From Blastopirellula sp. (GTDB taxonomy: Bacteria > Planctomycetota > Planctomycetia > Pirellulales > Pirellulaceae), in contig NZVR01000046.1 in assembly GCA_002701545.1 (NCBI GenBank), positions 96,085 through 160,084 of the forward strand: a stretch of 64,000 bases of DNA, in the 5' to 3' direction. A program made the position numbers and the translations under genes. Shown piece by piece: positions 41,821-51,939 of this stretch. The notes under the pieces were generated by a model. That model saw only the letters and a list, made by a program, of their open reading frames with translations, ran no database searches and was not told where the DNA came from. Numbering within the stretch: position 1 is the first letter of the stretch; every line of letters starts with the position of its first letter.

Positions 41821-42411
41821 CTAATTTGTCGTGGAGCGCGAATTGCTGCGGACCATTGCGATGCGACCGGTGCGCACCAATTCCGTAATGCCAAATGGCC
41901 GCATGCTGTCGATAAACGCATCGATCTTGGTCTCGCGGCCAGAAATCTCGATCATGATTTCCTCGGCACCAACATCCACAATCCGACCGCGGAAAATGTT
42001 GACCAGTTCGCGAATCTCGCTGCGCGGTCCTCCGGGCTGAGCCTTGACCTTCAACAGCATCAGATCGCGTTCAACAAAATCGGTCGAACTGATGTCAAAC
42101 ACGCGCACGACGGTAACCAGCTTTTCCAATTGCTTTCGCACCTGCTCCAGCACACTGTCATCACCTGCGACCACAAACGTCATGCGAGAAAGTTTCGAAT
42201 CTTCGGTTTCTCCCACCGCCAGGGACAGGATGTTGAACCCGCGCGAGGCCAACATGCCCGAGACATGTGAGAGAACACCAGGCACGTTCTGCACCAATGC
42301 TGAAAGGACGTGACGCATGGGTCGATAAGCTCCGTTCGTGAAATCATACGAATCAACCATCGTAGTCCGGCCAGGCACCCTCCACAAGGCGTGAAAACGC
42401 CCCCTTCCCAT
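41821..42411 (-). CDS. ilvH: Acetolactate synthase small subunit
   Basis: ACT domain: HVLSALVQNVPGVLSHVSGMLASRGFNILSLAVGETED. Confidence 0.94.
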   Translation of the reverse strand: MGRGRFHALWRVPGRTTMVDSYDFTNGAYRPMRHVLSALVQNVPGVLSHVSGMLASRGFNILSLAVGETEDSKLSRMTFVVAGDDSVLEQVRKQLEKLVTVVRVFDISSTDFVERDLMLLKVKAQPGGPRSEIRELVNIFRGRIVDVGAEEIMIEISGRETKIDAFIDSMRPFGITELVRTGRIAMVRSNSRSTTN

Positions 42412-42465
42412 GGAGGGATCGCAAGGCAGAACAGATGTATGGCAAGGTTTCGCCGCGAGAGGGCC

Positions 42466-43584
42466 CTAATCTGTGGGAAACCCGTGAATATGAGTATCTG
42501 GACCACTCGCACGGGAAGATACCCCCCTCAAAACCAGGGCCTCGCTCATCCGTTCCACACCGTCGCCACCGACCGGTGATAGGGACGCTGCTCCACCCAC
42601 CAGCTTAGGAGCAATGAACACATGGTATTCATCAATATTGCGTGAATCGAACAGACTTCCCAATAACCGACCACCACCTTCTACCAGCACATTGGTCATG
42701 CCGCGTTGTGCGAGTTCCTGCAACAGATGCTCAAGTCGCGCACGCGGAGATTCATCCTCAAGGCGCATTACCTCGCAGCCAGCGTCGACCAATCGCTGGC
42801 AAGCCTGCTCGCAACCGTTGGGCCCCACAACAATCAACACGGGGACCTCACCTGCCGTACGCACAAGCTGACTTTCGCAAGAGATCGAAGCCGTGGAATC
42901 GAGCACAATCCGAGTTGCCTGCCGTGGCCCGGGCGGACGAGCGGTCAACAAGGGATCGTCTGCGTCGGCCGTGCCTCGGCCTACCATCACGGCATCAACG
43001 ACACCGCGCACGCGATGCACAAAAGCACGCGACTCCTCGCCAGTGATCCACTGGCTGCTGCCTGTTCCGGTGGCGATCTTGCCATCCAAGGTCATCGCCC
43101 ATTTGGCAATGACCCACGGCTTGCCAGTACGTTGCCTTTTCAAATAAGGAGCCAGTAGTTGCGAAGCGTCCGTTTCGAGAACGCCTATGTCGAGTTGAAT
43201 ACCCGCAGTTCGCAGCGATTCCAGACCTCCGCCAGACACCTGAGGAAACGGATCCGCCACAGCCACCACGACACGTTCCAATCCAGCCTTGATGATCGCT
43301 TCGGAGCAGGGTGGGGTTTTGCCGTGATGACAACAAGGCTCAAGCGTCACATACATGGTCGCACCAACAGCAGCATCACCCGCCACGTGCAACGCCTCGA
43401 CTTCAGCATGTGGTCCACCATAGCTTTGATGCCAACCCTCACCCACCTGAACGCCGTCACGGACGATAACACAGCCAACCATTGGATTCGGCTCAACAAA
43501 CCCCCGACCTTGTTCAGCGAGTTGCAATGCGCGTCGCATGAACACCTCGTCCTGATTTTCTTGACCTCCACCGGAAGTTTCCAT
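42466..43584 (-). CDS. ribD: Bifunctional diaminohydroxyphosphoribosylaminopyrimidine deaminase / reductase
   Basis: VEPNPMVGCVIVRDG; PHAEVEAL; TLEPCCHHGKTPPC; reductase domain; start moved to internal Met45. Confidence 0.94.
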   Translation of the reverse strand: METSGGGQENQDEVFMRRALQLAEQGRGFVEPNPMVGCVIVRDGVQVGEGWHQSYGGPHAEVEALHVAGDAAVGATMYVTLEPCCHHGKTPPCSEAIIKAGLERVVVAVADPFPQVSGGGLESLRTAGIQLDIGVLETDASQLLAPYLKRQRTGKPWVIAKWAMTLDGKIATGTGSSQWITGEESRAFVHRVRGVVDAVMVGRGTADADDPLLTARPPGPRQATRIVLDSTASISCESQLVRTAGEVPVLIVVGPNGCEQACQRLVDAGCEVMRLEDESPRARLEHLLQELAQRGMTNVLVEGGGRLLGSLFDSRNIDEYHVFIAPKLVGGAASLSPVGGDGVERMSEALVLRGVSSRASGPDTHIHGFPTD

Positions 43585-43944
43585 CATCCACCACGTCTCC
43601 GTGACACATTCTGCAACAACGCAAGCAACTGCTAACTTCAAAATCCTCAAGCATCTTCGCAAGGCTACGCACCACGGCAACCAAGCGCAGGGTGGCCAAC
43701 AACCACCATGCTCCACACTGGCACAGCCAACGACAAATTACAAGCGGCAGGCAAACAGCGCGGTGAGTCGTTCCGGTGACGAATCCCCGTCCCATCTTGT
43801 CATCTATCACACCGCCAGGGCTTGCCCACCAGGAAACAGCACATGGCAAGCATCGAACGCAAGGGGAACAACCATGCGGGCCCGACTAGCCAACGATACC
43901 GAAAACCCTTTCAGTAACAGCGTCTGGCAGTCGCGCTACGTGAA

Positions 43945-45351
43945 TCACACCAATTCGGCGATAGGCTGGTGATCGGCAAGCAGGTACTGAGGCCTACCGG
44001 AGGGATCAACAATCGTCGTTCTTGTCGCGTCGATTCCCAAATTGCGGTAGAGCGTTGCAAACACTTCCTTGTAGGTTACGGGGCGCTGGGTTGCCGCACC
44101 GGCTGTCCGATCAGTGGCGCCGATGACCTGCCCAACCCGCAAGCCACCGCCAGCTAACAGAGCAGGCCCCACGCGCGGCCAATGGTCTCTACCGCCTTTT
44201 GAATTGATTTTTGGCGTCCGCCCGAATTCGCCCCAGACAACGACCGACACATCGTCGAGCATTCCTCGAGTCTCTAGGTCCGTAATCAAAGCGTGTAATC
44301 CATGGTCGAGTATCGGAAGCATATGCTTCATGCGCCCAAAATTATCGCTGTGGGTATCGAAGTCACTGAAGGATACACTCACACAGCGGACTCCCACCTC
44401 AATCAACCGCCTGGCAAGCAGGAACTTCCTCATCGATCGATGATCTTCCGCCGTCGTGAAGCGAGCATGGGGTGAAATGGGGGCCGTGTACCGATCAAGT
44501 TCCTCGGCAGGCACGCTCTCCAGATCTAACGCGTTGGCAAACTGCCCTGAGGTAAGTATCTGGGCAGCCTGCTGATGAAATCGATCAAGTGCATCCATCA
44601 TGCCGCTGTTATCGACGTCATCACAGACCCGGTCGAGGTCGCTTAACAGGGCGGCTCGATTCTCAAGACGATCTGCGTTCAATTCAGCGTTCAATGAAAG
44701 GCTTGTCGAGTGATTCGCGCCTAATCGAGCCAATTCGCCTTGCATCCCGGCTTCCAGCGGACGCTGAAACATGCTGGAAATATCAGGGCGAAACGGCTTG
44801 TAAGCCGGCCCCAGAAAACCGGGTCTTGCGCTGTTACGAACGAGTGGTCGCCCCTGCATCAGATCCACAAAGGTGGGTGCCACATCTCGAGGAGAACTCA
44901 GTAGCTTGTTCAGGATGCAACCGACTGCCGGCCGACCACCAACGGACTCCATGTCGTTGTGATGGAAGCCCGATTGTGTTTGAAAACCGTCATGTCGCCC
45001 AGCAGAGCCAACAAGCGATCGAATGAATGCAAATCGATCCGCAATCGACGCCAACTTGGGCATCAACTCACACACTTGAAAGCCAGGAAGCACCGTCGCA
45101 ATCGGTTGAAATTCACCACGGATTTCACTCGGAGCATTTGGCTTGAGATCAATCGTATCCATCTGAGGCGGACCGCCATCAAGATGAATATTGATGATCG
45201 ACTTAGAGGACGACCCAATCCCGGCGTGCGACTCCAAACGCAGCAAGTCCGCTAGCGTCAGGGCACCCCAGCCGATCCCTCCAGCAATCAGAAAACTTCG
45301 ACGGTTGACGCAGCCAGGGTGTTGATGAGACTGGCCGTGAAAAGTGAACAT
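43945..45351 (-). CDS. DUF1501 domain secreted protein (Tat signal)
   Basis: NRRSFLIAGGIGWGALTLADLL; INIHLDGGPPQMDTIDLKP; WGEFGRTPKIN. Confidence 0.9.
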   Translation of the reverse strand: MFTFHGQSHQHPGCVNRRSFLIAGGIGWGALTLADLLRLESHAGIGSSSKSIINIHLDGGPPQMDTIDLKPNAPSEIRGEFQPIATVLPGFQVCELMPKLASIADRFAFIRSLVGSAGRHDGFQTQSGFHHNDMESVGGRPAVGCILNKLLSSPRDVAPTFVDLMQGRPLVRNSARPGFLGPAYKPFRPDISSMFQRPLEAGMQGELARLGANHSTSLSLNAELNADRLENRAALLSDLDRVCDDVDNSGMMDALDRFHQQAAQILTSGQFANALDLESVPAEELDRYTAPISPHARFTTAEDHRSMRKFLLARRLIEVGVRCVSVSFSDFDTHSDNFGRMKHMLPILDHGLHALITDLETRGMLDDVSVVVWGEFGRTPKINSKGGRDHWPRVGPALLAGGGLRVGQVIGATDRTAGAATQRPVTYKEVFATLYRNLGIDATRTTIVDPSGRPQYLLADHQPIAELV

Positions 45352-45476
45352 GATCAATGCTCCACAATTGGTTACCTGCAAATATGTTAGCACTTATTGC
45401 CGGTCAATAAAACGGAAATCCGTCACCCCCTGCTTCCGGGTGGAATGCCATGAAACCCCTGCATTCAGGGAGGATG

Positions 45477-45504
45477 GGCGTTAAACAGTGACGATTTTAA
45501 CGCC
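45477..45504. promoter_or_regulatory. Perfect inverted repeat in a divergent intergenic region (operator or hairpin candidate)
   Basis: GGCGTTAAA-N10-TTTAACGCC upstream of the gene at 45570. Confidence 0.45.
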
Positions 45505-45569
45505 TAGAGCCGATCTAAACTGTAAGGCAAGATATCTGGCCCGACAAAGGCACACACACCCCGGAGCCT

Positions 45570-47165
45570 GTGATGCAAGGTCGCCCGCAGACCATGCTGA
45601 TCACCTTCTTTTTTTTGGGATTCAGCATTTTCAGTTCCACCCACCTGCTTGGGCACGAGGTGGATCACTACAACCTACCCTTGGGCAAGCAGTGGGTAGA
45701 CCAGGGTGAATATTGGAACAACCTGCTGTTTGACGCCGTTGCGAAGGCCGTGAATGCGGTCAACCGGGACATCCATGCAGCCCAGCAAATCCCAATTCCT
45801 GCCGCGCGCCAGGCACGCATCAAAGCCTTGCAGCATCCGTCTACGGTGACCTTCCGGGTTCGCAAGCATCTGCCCTCAGCATTCATGGCGATCGAGCGTC
45901 TGGAAATGCAGTATCGGCTTCAGCGGGCAAACACACAAGATGCGAACCGGGTGATTGCTCACAAACCAAATGCTCTCAGCAGCACGTATGGCCATGTCCC
46001 CTTACTGCCCGATCCTCGTCAATTGTCGCGCATGACACTAATGCGGTGCTCCTTGATCCAAGTTCACGGGCAAAAGATGGGTACGGACAAGATTGGGCAC
46101 TTCATTGCCATGGGATACTACTACTATGTGGCTTACAGTGCCTCTCGCGCCTCAGGGGCATCCCACGAAGAAGCGCTAAACCAGGCGCGTCAGATTGGAG
46201 TGGATGGCCCCATTTCAGAGAAAGGTGTCGTGGGGATGCTGCCGACCGGTGTCATCTCCAACGCCGATTTGGTTGCCAACTATGTGGGCATGAAGTTCTA
46301 TCTGAATATCACACAGCCTGTCACGCTGAAGGGCGCAAGCTATCCAGCCATATTGGTATCCGAAGGCAACTATTGGAGACTGCGGCCGCACATCACGCGC
46401 AACAGCGATTATTTCTCGGCCTTCATCTCAGAACATTACGATGAGGCGCTCAATCCATGTGTATTCGAACCGATCAGTCGGGGACAGATTCGCAACATCG
46501 TGCGGAAAAATCGAGACACTTTGCTTCGCTTCTACGCTGGTGATGATAGAACGAAAATGACCCCGCAATACTTCGCGGAAAAATCAAAGCAATTGGCTAC
46601 CTATTACGGCGAACCCTACGGGCATATCGGCGATACCAGCAACCTAATCTACTTGTCCGACGTACTCTTCGAAGGCGAAAGTCGCATCACTCGCACAGCA
46701 GCACAACAGCGTCCTCCGCAAATCAGCTTGCAACCGGTCGGGCCGCGCACGTTGACCATGGGTGGCCAGAGCCAGTTTGCCGTCGCGGTCACAAACCAGA
46801 CGGAAACCCCTCTCGAAGCCATCAAGGTAAGCGCAGACTTGCCCGTCACGATGGTCGTGAGCCACCTTCATGAAACAGCAGAGTTTGATCGGCCACACAA
46901 CGCCATCCACTGGCACGTCAAACGATTAGGGCCGCGAGAAACAAAACTACTTCGTTTCCAAGCCTCTGCAGTATCCGGCCAAGCGGCCAACTACGAAGTT
47001 CGAGCAGAACTCGCAGGAGTGGGAACAGTCGCCTTCGCTCAAAAAGCATTGCAAATTCATCGCACAGCGAATGCCAGCCATGACACCCCGCGGGTTGCCA
47101 AAGGCGCACCGCGGCAGCGCATTCCTCAAACGGGTGCGAGTGCCTTGCCGATCGTGCAGCGATAG
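45570..47165 (+). CDS. Secreted protein with a DKIGH-motif domain and C-terminal DUF11-like domain
   Basis: GTDKIGHFIAMGYYYYVAYSASRASG; GVISNADLVANYVGMKFYLN; C-terminal QFAVAVTNQTETPLEAIKVSADLP. Confidence 0.6.
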   Translation: MMQGRPQTMLITFFFLGFSIFSSTHLLGHEVDHYNLPLGKQWVDQGEYWNNLLFDAVAKAVNAVNRDIHAAQQIPIPAARQARIKALQHPSTVTFRVRKHLPSAFMAIERLEMQYRLQRANTQDANRVIAHKPNALSSTYGHVPLLPDPRQLSRMTLMRCSLIQVHGQKMGTDKIGHFIAMGYYYYVAYSASRASGASHEEALNQARQIGVDGPISEKGVVGMLPTGVISNADLVANYVGMKFYLNITQPVTLKGASYPAILVSEGNYWRLRPHITRNSDYFSAFISEHYDEALNPCVFEPISRGQIRNIVRKNRDTLLRFYAGDDRTKMTPQYFAEKSKQLATYYGEPYGHIGDTSNLIYLSDVLFEGESRITRTAAQQRPPQISLQPVGPRTLTMGGQSQFAVAVTNQTETPLEAIKVSADLPVTMVVSHLHETAEFDRPHNAIHWHVKRLGPRETKLLRFQASAVSGQAANYEVRAELAGVGTVAFAQKALQIHRTANASHDTPRVAKGAPRQRIPQTGASALPIVQR

Positions 47166-47182
47166 GCTCAAACCTCAATCGA

Positions 47183-48202
47183 CTAGCTGCACGACAATCG
47201 CTTGGATTCCTGTGCTCGCGCGCTGGGTGTCCGAACATCCCAAGCGAGCCCAACCATTTGCATGGTGCGAATGATGTACCAGCTCAGGTCAAACTGCCAC
47301 CACCTCAAACCATGCCGCGCTGATGTCGGGAACGCATGGTGATTATTGTGCCAACCTTCACCGTGCCCCAGAATCCCGAACAGGAGATTGTTACGGGACT
47401 CGTCGCCCGCTTCGAACTCACGCGATCCGAAAATGTGGCAAATAGAATTAATCGACCACGTGATGTGATGGGTCAAAAAGATGCGTGCCAATCCTCCCCA
47501 TAGGAATCCCAGCCATACGGCCATCCAACTTTGCATCACAATCCCGGCGATCGCAGCGGGAATTGCCAGACTCGCCAAGACCCACAGGTAGTAAACCTTG
47601 TCTACTGCGACGAGCAATTTGTCTTCGAGCAGATCTGGCACGTACTTCTCACTGTCCACACTTCGCCACAATCCACTGAACAGCCAGCCGGTGTGGGCGT
47701 ACGTGAAACCTCGAACGGCATTCCACCATCCATTGCCGTGCAACCTTGGTGAATGAGGGTCTCCGAAGAGATCACTAAATTGATGGTGCTTGCGGTGAAT
47801 TGCACACCACATGATGGGTGATCCTTCAACTGCAAGCGCTCCAAACGCCATCCACATTGCTTTGACCCAACGGAATGAATCAAACGAACGGTGTGAAAGT
47901 AGTCGGTGAAAACCGATCGTGATGCCCAGGCCAGACAACACCCAGCCGCCGATCAACAAGGCGAGATAGAAAGCGTTCATGGAACCGTAAATCCAACAGC
48001 ACGCAATCAAGGAGACGAATCCCAAAAACGGCCCGACGACGGCAATGGCCATCGCCAACTGATGACCAAACTTGCCCGATTGACCGGAATCATTCCACGG
48101 CGTGGTTGCCTCGATCTGAGCTTTCAAGTCGGCGTTCGCTTCCGCAGCTGACGGCGAAGCATCACTATCATGTTGGGGGTCAATCACGGTGGCCACGGTC
48201 AA
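47183..48202 (-). CDS. Acyl-CoA/fatty acid desaturase
   Basis: Histidine boxes HRLLSHRSF, HRKHHQFSD and HNNHHAFP. Confidence 0.93.
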   Translation of the reverse strand: MTVATVIDPQHDSDASPSAAEANADLKAQIEATTPWNDSGQSGKFGHQLAMAIAVVGPFLGFVSLIACCWIYGSMNAFYLALLIGGWVLSGLGITIGFHRLLSHRSFDSFRWVKAMWMAFGALAVEGSPIMWCAIHRKHHQFSDLFGDPHSPRLHGNGWWNAVRGFTYAHTGWLFSGLWRSVDSEKYVPDLLEDKLLVAVDKVYYLWVLASLAIPAAIAGIVMQSWMAVWLGFLWGGLARIFLTHHITWSINSICHIFGSREFEAGDESRNNLLFGILGHGEGWHNNHHAFPTSARHGLRWWQFDLSWYIIRTMQMVGLAWDVRTPSARAQESKRLSCS

Positions 48203-48355
48203 GTTCTCCGATTCATACAGGTTTCATTAACCCTCGGATTCTATGACAACGAGACCGCCAGACATACGCTTGGAAGGTACGAGATAGGTAATAGTTGTGT
48301 AAATTCCGCAACGCCCTCTGCCCACAGCATCGCTAACCAACACCACAACAACCGG

Positions 48356-49186
48356 TTACGAAGTCTCGGCATCCGCTGCCATGCTCAAGCCGCCGTTCAC
48401 TGCGACAATTTGCCCGGTCAGAAAATCGGCATCGCGGGAAACCAGAAATCGGGTCACTCGTGCAACATCCTCCGGAGCTCCCCACCGGCGCAAGAGTGAC
48501 TCTGTTTGTGCACGCTGTTGCCAGTACTCACTGGCTTCTTCGGCCCATGCGGTCTTGATCCAGCCAGGTGCCAGACAGTTAACGCGTACCGCTGGAGCCA
48601 GTGACTTGGCCAGACTGCGTGTGAAGGCCATCACCGCACCTTTTGTTGTAGCGAACATCTCACCACTATCACCGGCCATCCCGACCTCAGCTTGATCCCA
48701 ACCGACATTGACAATCGATGGCTTCCAGGATGACGGGGCCTGGCTTTTCATACGCTGTCCAGCGTGACGCGCCAGGCGGATAGTCCCCAGGACATCAACC
48801 TCCCATAGTCGAGCCATCTTGTCTTCAAACGACGCCTCGCTCAGTTCCGTTGTTAAGACATCCGCTCCGGCATTGTTGATCCAGACATCAACACCGTCAC
48901 CCCACTCCCAAGCGCGGTTTACGAGTTGATCGCAGCTGGAAACATCCGCAAGATCAGCTAGTTCCACATGGGCCTTCACGCCACACGCTTCTACCAACTG
49001 TCGCGTCTCTTCAGCACCTGCCTGATTCGAGCCCCCATGAACGAGTACATGGCAACCTGCTTTGGCAAGTTCCACCGCAATTGCTCGACCGATTCCACTG
49101 CTGGACCCGGTCACAACGGCTTTCTTCCCAACAAGCGTCTTGTCGCACGGTTTCTTTGCTGGGGGTTGCTCGGACATAATGCACAT
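48356..49186 (-). CDS. SDR family oxidoreductase
   Basis: KAVVTGSSSGIGRAIAVELAKAG; NNAG; C-terminal TGQIVAVNGGLSM. Confidence 0.92.
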   Translation of the reverse strand: MCIMSEQPPAKKPCDKTLVGKKAVVTGSSSGIGRAIAVELAKAGCHVLVHGGSNQAGAEETRQLVEACGVKAHVELADLADVSSCDQLVNRAWEWGDGVDVWINNAGADVLTTELSEASFEDKMARLWEVDVLGTIRLARHAGQRMKSQAPSSWKPSIVNVGWDQAEVGMAGDSGEMFATTKGAVMAFTRSLAKSLAPAVRVNCLAPGWIKTAWAEEASEYWQQRAQTESLLRRWGAPEDVARVTRFLVSRDADFLTGQIVAVNGGLSMAADAETS

Positions 49187-49274
49187 TCAAGGATAGTAGA
49201 GTCAAGAACGTTGCTATGACTGTACGCGTGACGTTGGTGGTCTGTCTACCCTCATCATTTCACGAGTCGCTGCT

Positions 49275-50411
49275 GTGGACAAATCCCAACTACAACTGGC
49301 GCTCCCGAACGCTGCCCTCGCGTTCCGAGGCTACAACGTCACGAACCTGGGACGCACTCCCGAATTGTTGGCTTGCGACGCCTACCGCCCCATCCTGGTC
49401 AGCGTACTGCAAAAGGCGTCGGAAGCCAGCAGTGACATTCTCGGTCGCAAGGTAGATTTAGTCGGGCGAGTCCAAACGCAGCAAGAAACCAACCTGGCGA
49501 CCTATGCCGAGGCGATTGCTTTAATTCTGGCTGTTGGCTCCGCTCAGCTAAAGATTCTCGAGCAGATCTTTGAGGTCGACTACCACGCCGCAAAACTGAG
49601 CATGGGATACAGTCTCGGTGAAATTGCCGCCCTGATCGCCGGCGGATCCATCACACTCGAAGACGCATTGGTGGCACCGTTGACGTTAGCTGACGACTGC
49701 GTGGCATTAGCAGACGATGTCACGCTCGGAGTACTTTTCTCCCGAGATACCGCCGTGCCAATAGACGACCTGAAACATTGCGAGCAAGTCGTGAACCAGC
49801 AGGGCAGGGGGGTCGTCGGTGCTTCCGCCTACCTGTCTCCCAACTCGCTGCTCATGATGGGTCAACAAGACACCCTCGAGCGTCTCAAAGAATGTCTTCA
49901 AGCAACTGGTTGCCAGCGTGTCGTCCTGAGAAAAAAAGATAACCAATGGCCGCCGATGCATACTCCCATCGTGTGGCAAAAGAACATTCCCAATCGTTCA
50001 GCACAAATCATGCACACGGTCCCTTTAAGTGGACAACCGCCGCACCCGTCGGTCTTATCGATGGTCACGGGAGAGCTGAGCTATACATCCAACAACATAC
50101 GTCAACTATTACACCAGTGGGTCGATCACCCTCAACGTCTCTGGGATGTCATCTGCAAGGCGATGGCCATGCGTGTCGAGACGATGGTTCACATTGGCCC
50201 ACAACCGAACATCATCCCCGCGACCATGCGAAGACTACACGACAACGTCATCGCGGAAACTAAGGGGAGTTTGGGAATGCAAGTCCTCTCCGTCGCTGCA
50301 CATCGCCGATGGCTTCACTCACTTCTCCCGCAACGGACTGCGTTGCTGCGTGCGGCCAGCATCAATCAAATCGTGCTCGAAGATTGGCTGCTCGAACACC
50401 AACCGAATTAA
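49275..50411 (+). CDS. Malonyl-/acyltransferase-domain protein (FabD-like)
   Basis: MGYSLGEIAALIAGGSITLEDAL nucleophile elbow; WPPMHTPIVWQ candidate catalytic His; IGPQPN. Confidence 0.75.
   Translation: MDKSQLQLALPNAALAFRGYNVTNLGRTPELLACDAYRPILVSVLQKASEASSDILGRKVDLVGRVQTQQETNLATYAEAIALILAVGSAQLKILEQIFEVDYHAAKLSMGYSLGEIAALIAGGSITLEDALVAPLTLADDCVALADDVTLGVLFSRDTAVPIDDLKHCEQVVNQQGRGVVGASAYLSPNSLLMMGQQDTLERLKECLQATGCQRVVLRKKDNQWPPMHTPIVWQKNIPNRSAQIMHTVPLSGQPPHPSVLSMVTGELSYTSNNIRQLLHQWVDHPQRLWDVICKAMAMRVETMVHIGPQPNIIPATMRRLHDNVIAETKGSLGMQVLSVAAHRRWLHSLLPQRTALLRAASINQIVLEDWLLEHQPN
49802..49810 (+). promoter_or_regulatory. KOPS-like GGGCAGGGG site
   Basis: GGGCAGGGGGG. Confidence 0.4.
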
Positions 50412-50538
50412 ATCCAGCGAGACGGCTTTCAAAAGACGGAGCCACAGGCACGTTGAGTGGCATGGCGTTCACACATGGCGCGTCAGACATTCCGCAGTGG
50501 TTGACGCAAGAATCAGCTTGGGCGCGCGAGTACGACGA

Positions 50539-51939
50539 TTAACGAACTCGACACTTAAAGCGGATGACGCCGCCTTCCTTGACTTCCAGCGGATCAACGA
50601 TTTGCCAACGCAGCACCAACGAATCGCCTTCGTTGATCTGTGTCATGAAATCAGCTTTCAAGCTGCATTGCTGACTTCCTTCGACGTACTCGAGCCGAGT
50701 CGTGAGATTGTCAATGACGGTGACGTTACCCACGGGTTCATCTCCGACGTTATCAAATCGCAGCGTGAAGTCCACGATATCTCCGGGCCGAGCGTCCTTC
50801 TTCGATGCAATCTTGCACAGCCGCACACGTGGCTTACCCTGCGTATCGTAGACGTAGGTCTGCCCCAGCCCTTTCTCATCGATGATCTCGATGGGAGCCA
50901 GATCTTTCACAACAATCTGAGCTGCCTGATTGTCTGTCCACACTTTTGCGGCCGCGATCCCGGCAGCCAGACGCGGCTTATCCGAGTTCACATAAACGCC
51001 GCGCCGCATGAGTGAAAAGTCTTCGTAAGGAGCAAAGACATTCTCCGCCATCGTAGCAACCCAAGTGTTGTCCACCATCAGACCTTCTTGGCGATCCTGG
51101 TGAACCACAGTGCCCTTAGATCGCAGAATGTGATTTGTCTGGACAGGCTGCGTTACGGCAACCGTTGGCAAGGCGTCTGCGGATGCGATCGGCCCCGTGG
51201 GGTTCTCAACACCAACAGCCGCTAACGCTTGTGTATTCTGTACCATTCCATAGATTTTGCGCACCGCTGCGAAGCGAGGTGCGTAGATACAGACCTCATT
51301 GCTACGAGTGACTTCTGTCTCACCCAAAAGCGTATCGTAGTGCACGACAGTGTCTTCCAAATTCAAGCCGCGCACCGACCAGTCGCGGTCAACGACCACC
51401 GGCACGTTCTTGTCGCCACCATCACACAGGTACTCGTCCGCGGGCCAAGGGCACTTCATTGCCGGCGGTCGCCAGTTGTAACAACCGGACCTTCCATCAG
51501 CGGAACCTCCGTGCTCGCCCCACGGGCAGTCCGCTGGATGCGAACCATATTGCGGGCTCGGCGGAACAGGGCAGGGCTGACCATACATGTGCGTTGCATG
51601 TGGATAGGGCAACGTCGCCACTTGCGGTATTTGCGCCGCAGGAAAACGAACATTGGTTGGACGCGGGGCAGGGGAGGGGGGGGCCATCGGCAAGGCCGCA
51701 CCCACTTGGCGGATCACATCCGTTCGCGAGCCTCGGACATGAGCGATTTCGGATGGTTCATCTGAGAGCGACTGCATCGCCTGGAAATCGTGCTGCTTGC
51801 CACGCGACTCGCTAATGGAATTCGCGGGTGGGCCAATCGACCGACACGAACAGAGCATCAATGTGGCAATGCCGATGGTAACCAGTTGCAGCCAACTCAT
51901 CTGACCATGGTGCGACGCTCCATCAAAGACTAACTTCAT
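50539..51939 (-). CDS. DUF11-domain putative lipoprotein
   Basis: Lipobox LMLCSC; VDFTLRFDNVGDEPVGNVTVIDNLTTRLEYVEGS. Confidence 0.75.
   Translation of the reverse strand: MKLVFDGASHHGQMSWLQLVTIGIATLMLCSCRSIGPPANSISESRGKQHDFQAMQSLSDEPSEIAHVRGSRTDVIRQVGAALPMAPPSPAPRPTNVRFPAAQIPQVATLPYPHATHMYGQPCPVPPSPQYGSHPADCPWGEHGGSADGRSGCYNWRPPAMKCPWPADEYLCDGGDKNVPVVVDRDWSVRGLNLEDTVVHYDTLLGETEVTRSNEVCIYAPRFAAVRKIYGMVQNTQALAAVGVENPTGPIASADALPTVAVTQPVQTNHILRSKGTVVHQDRQEGLMVDNTWVATMAENVFAPYEDFSLMRRGVYVNSDKPRLAAGIAAAKVWTDNQAAQIVVKDLAPIEIIDEKGLGQTYVYDTQGKPRVRLCKIASKKDARPGDIVDFTLRFDNVGDEPVGNVTVIDNLTTRLEYVEGSQQCSLKADFMTQINEGDSLVLRWQIVDPLEVKEGGVIRFKCRVR
51569..51576 (+). promoter_or_regulatory. KOPS-like GGGCAGGG site
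   Basis: GGGCAGGGC. Confidence 0.4.
51666..51674 (+). promoter_or_regulatory. KOPS-like GGGCAGGGG site
   Basis: GCGGGGCAGGGGAGGGGGGGG. Confidence 0.4.

Noticed and set aside
43587-43944. Possible FMN riboswitch or small gene upstream of ribD
   Set aside because: I could not find the conserved RFN-element segments on the - strand. Only short ORFs (such as the 123 aa ORF at 43601) with no recognisable features are present.
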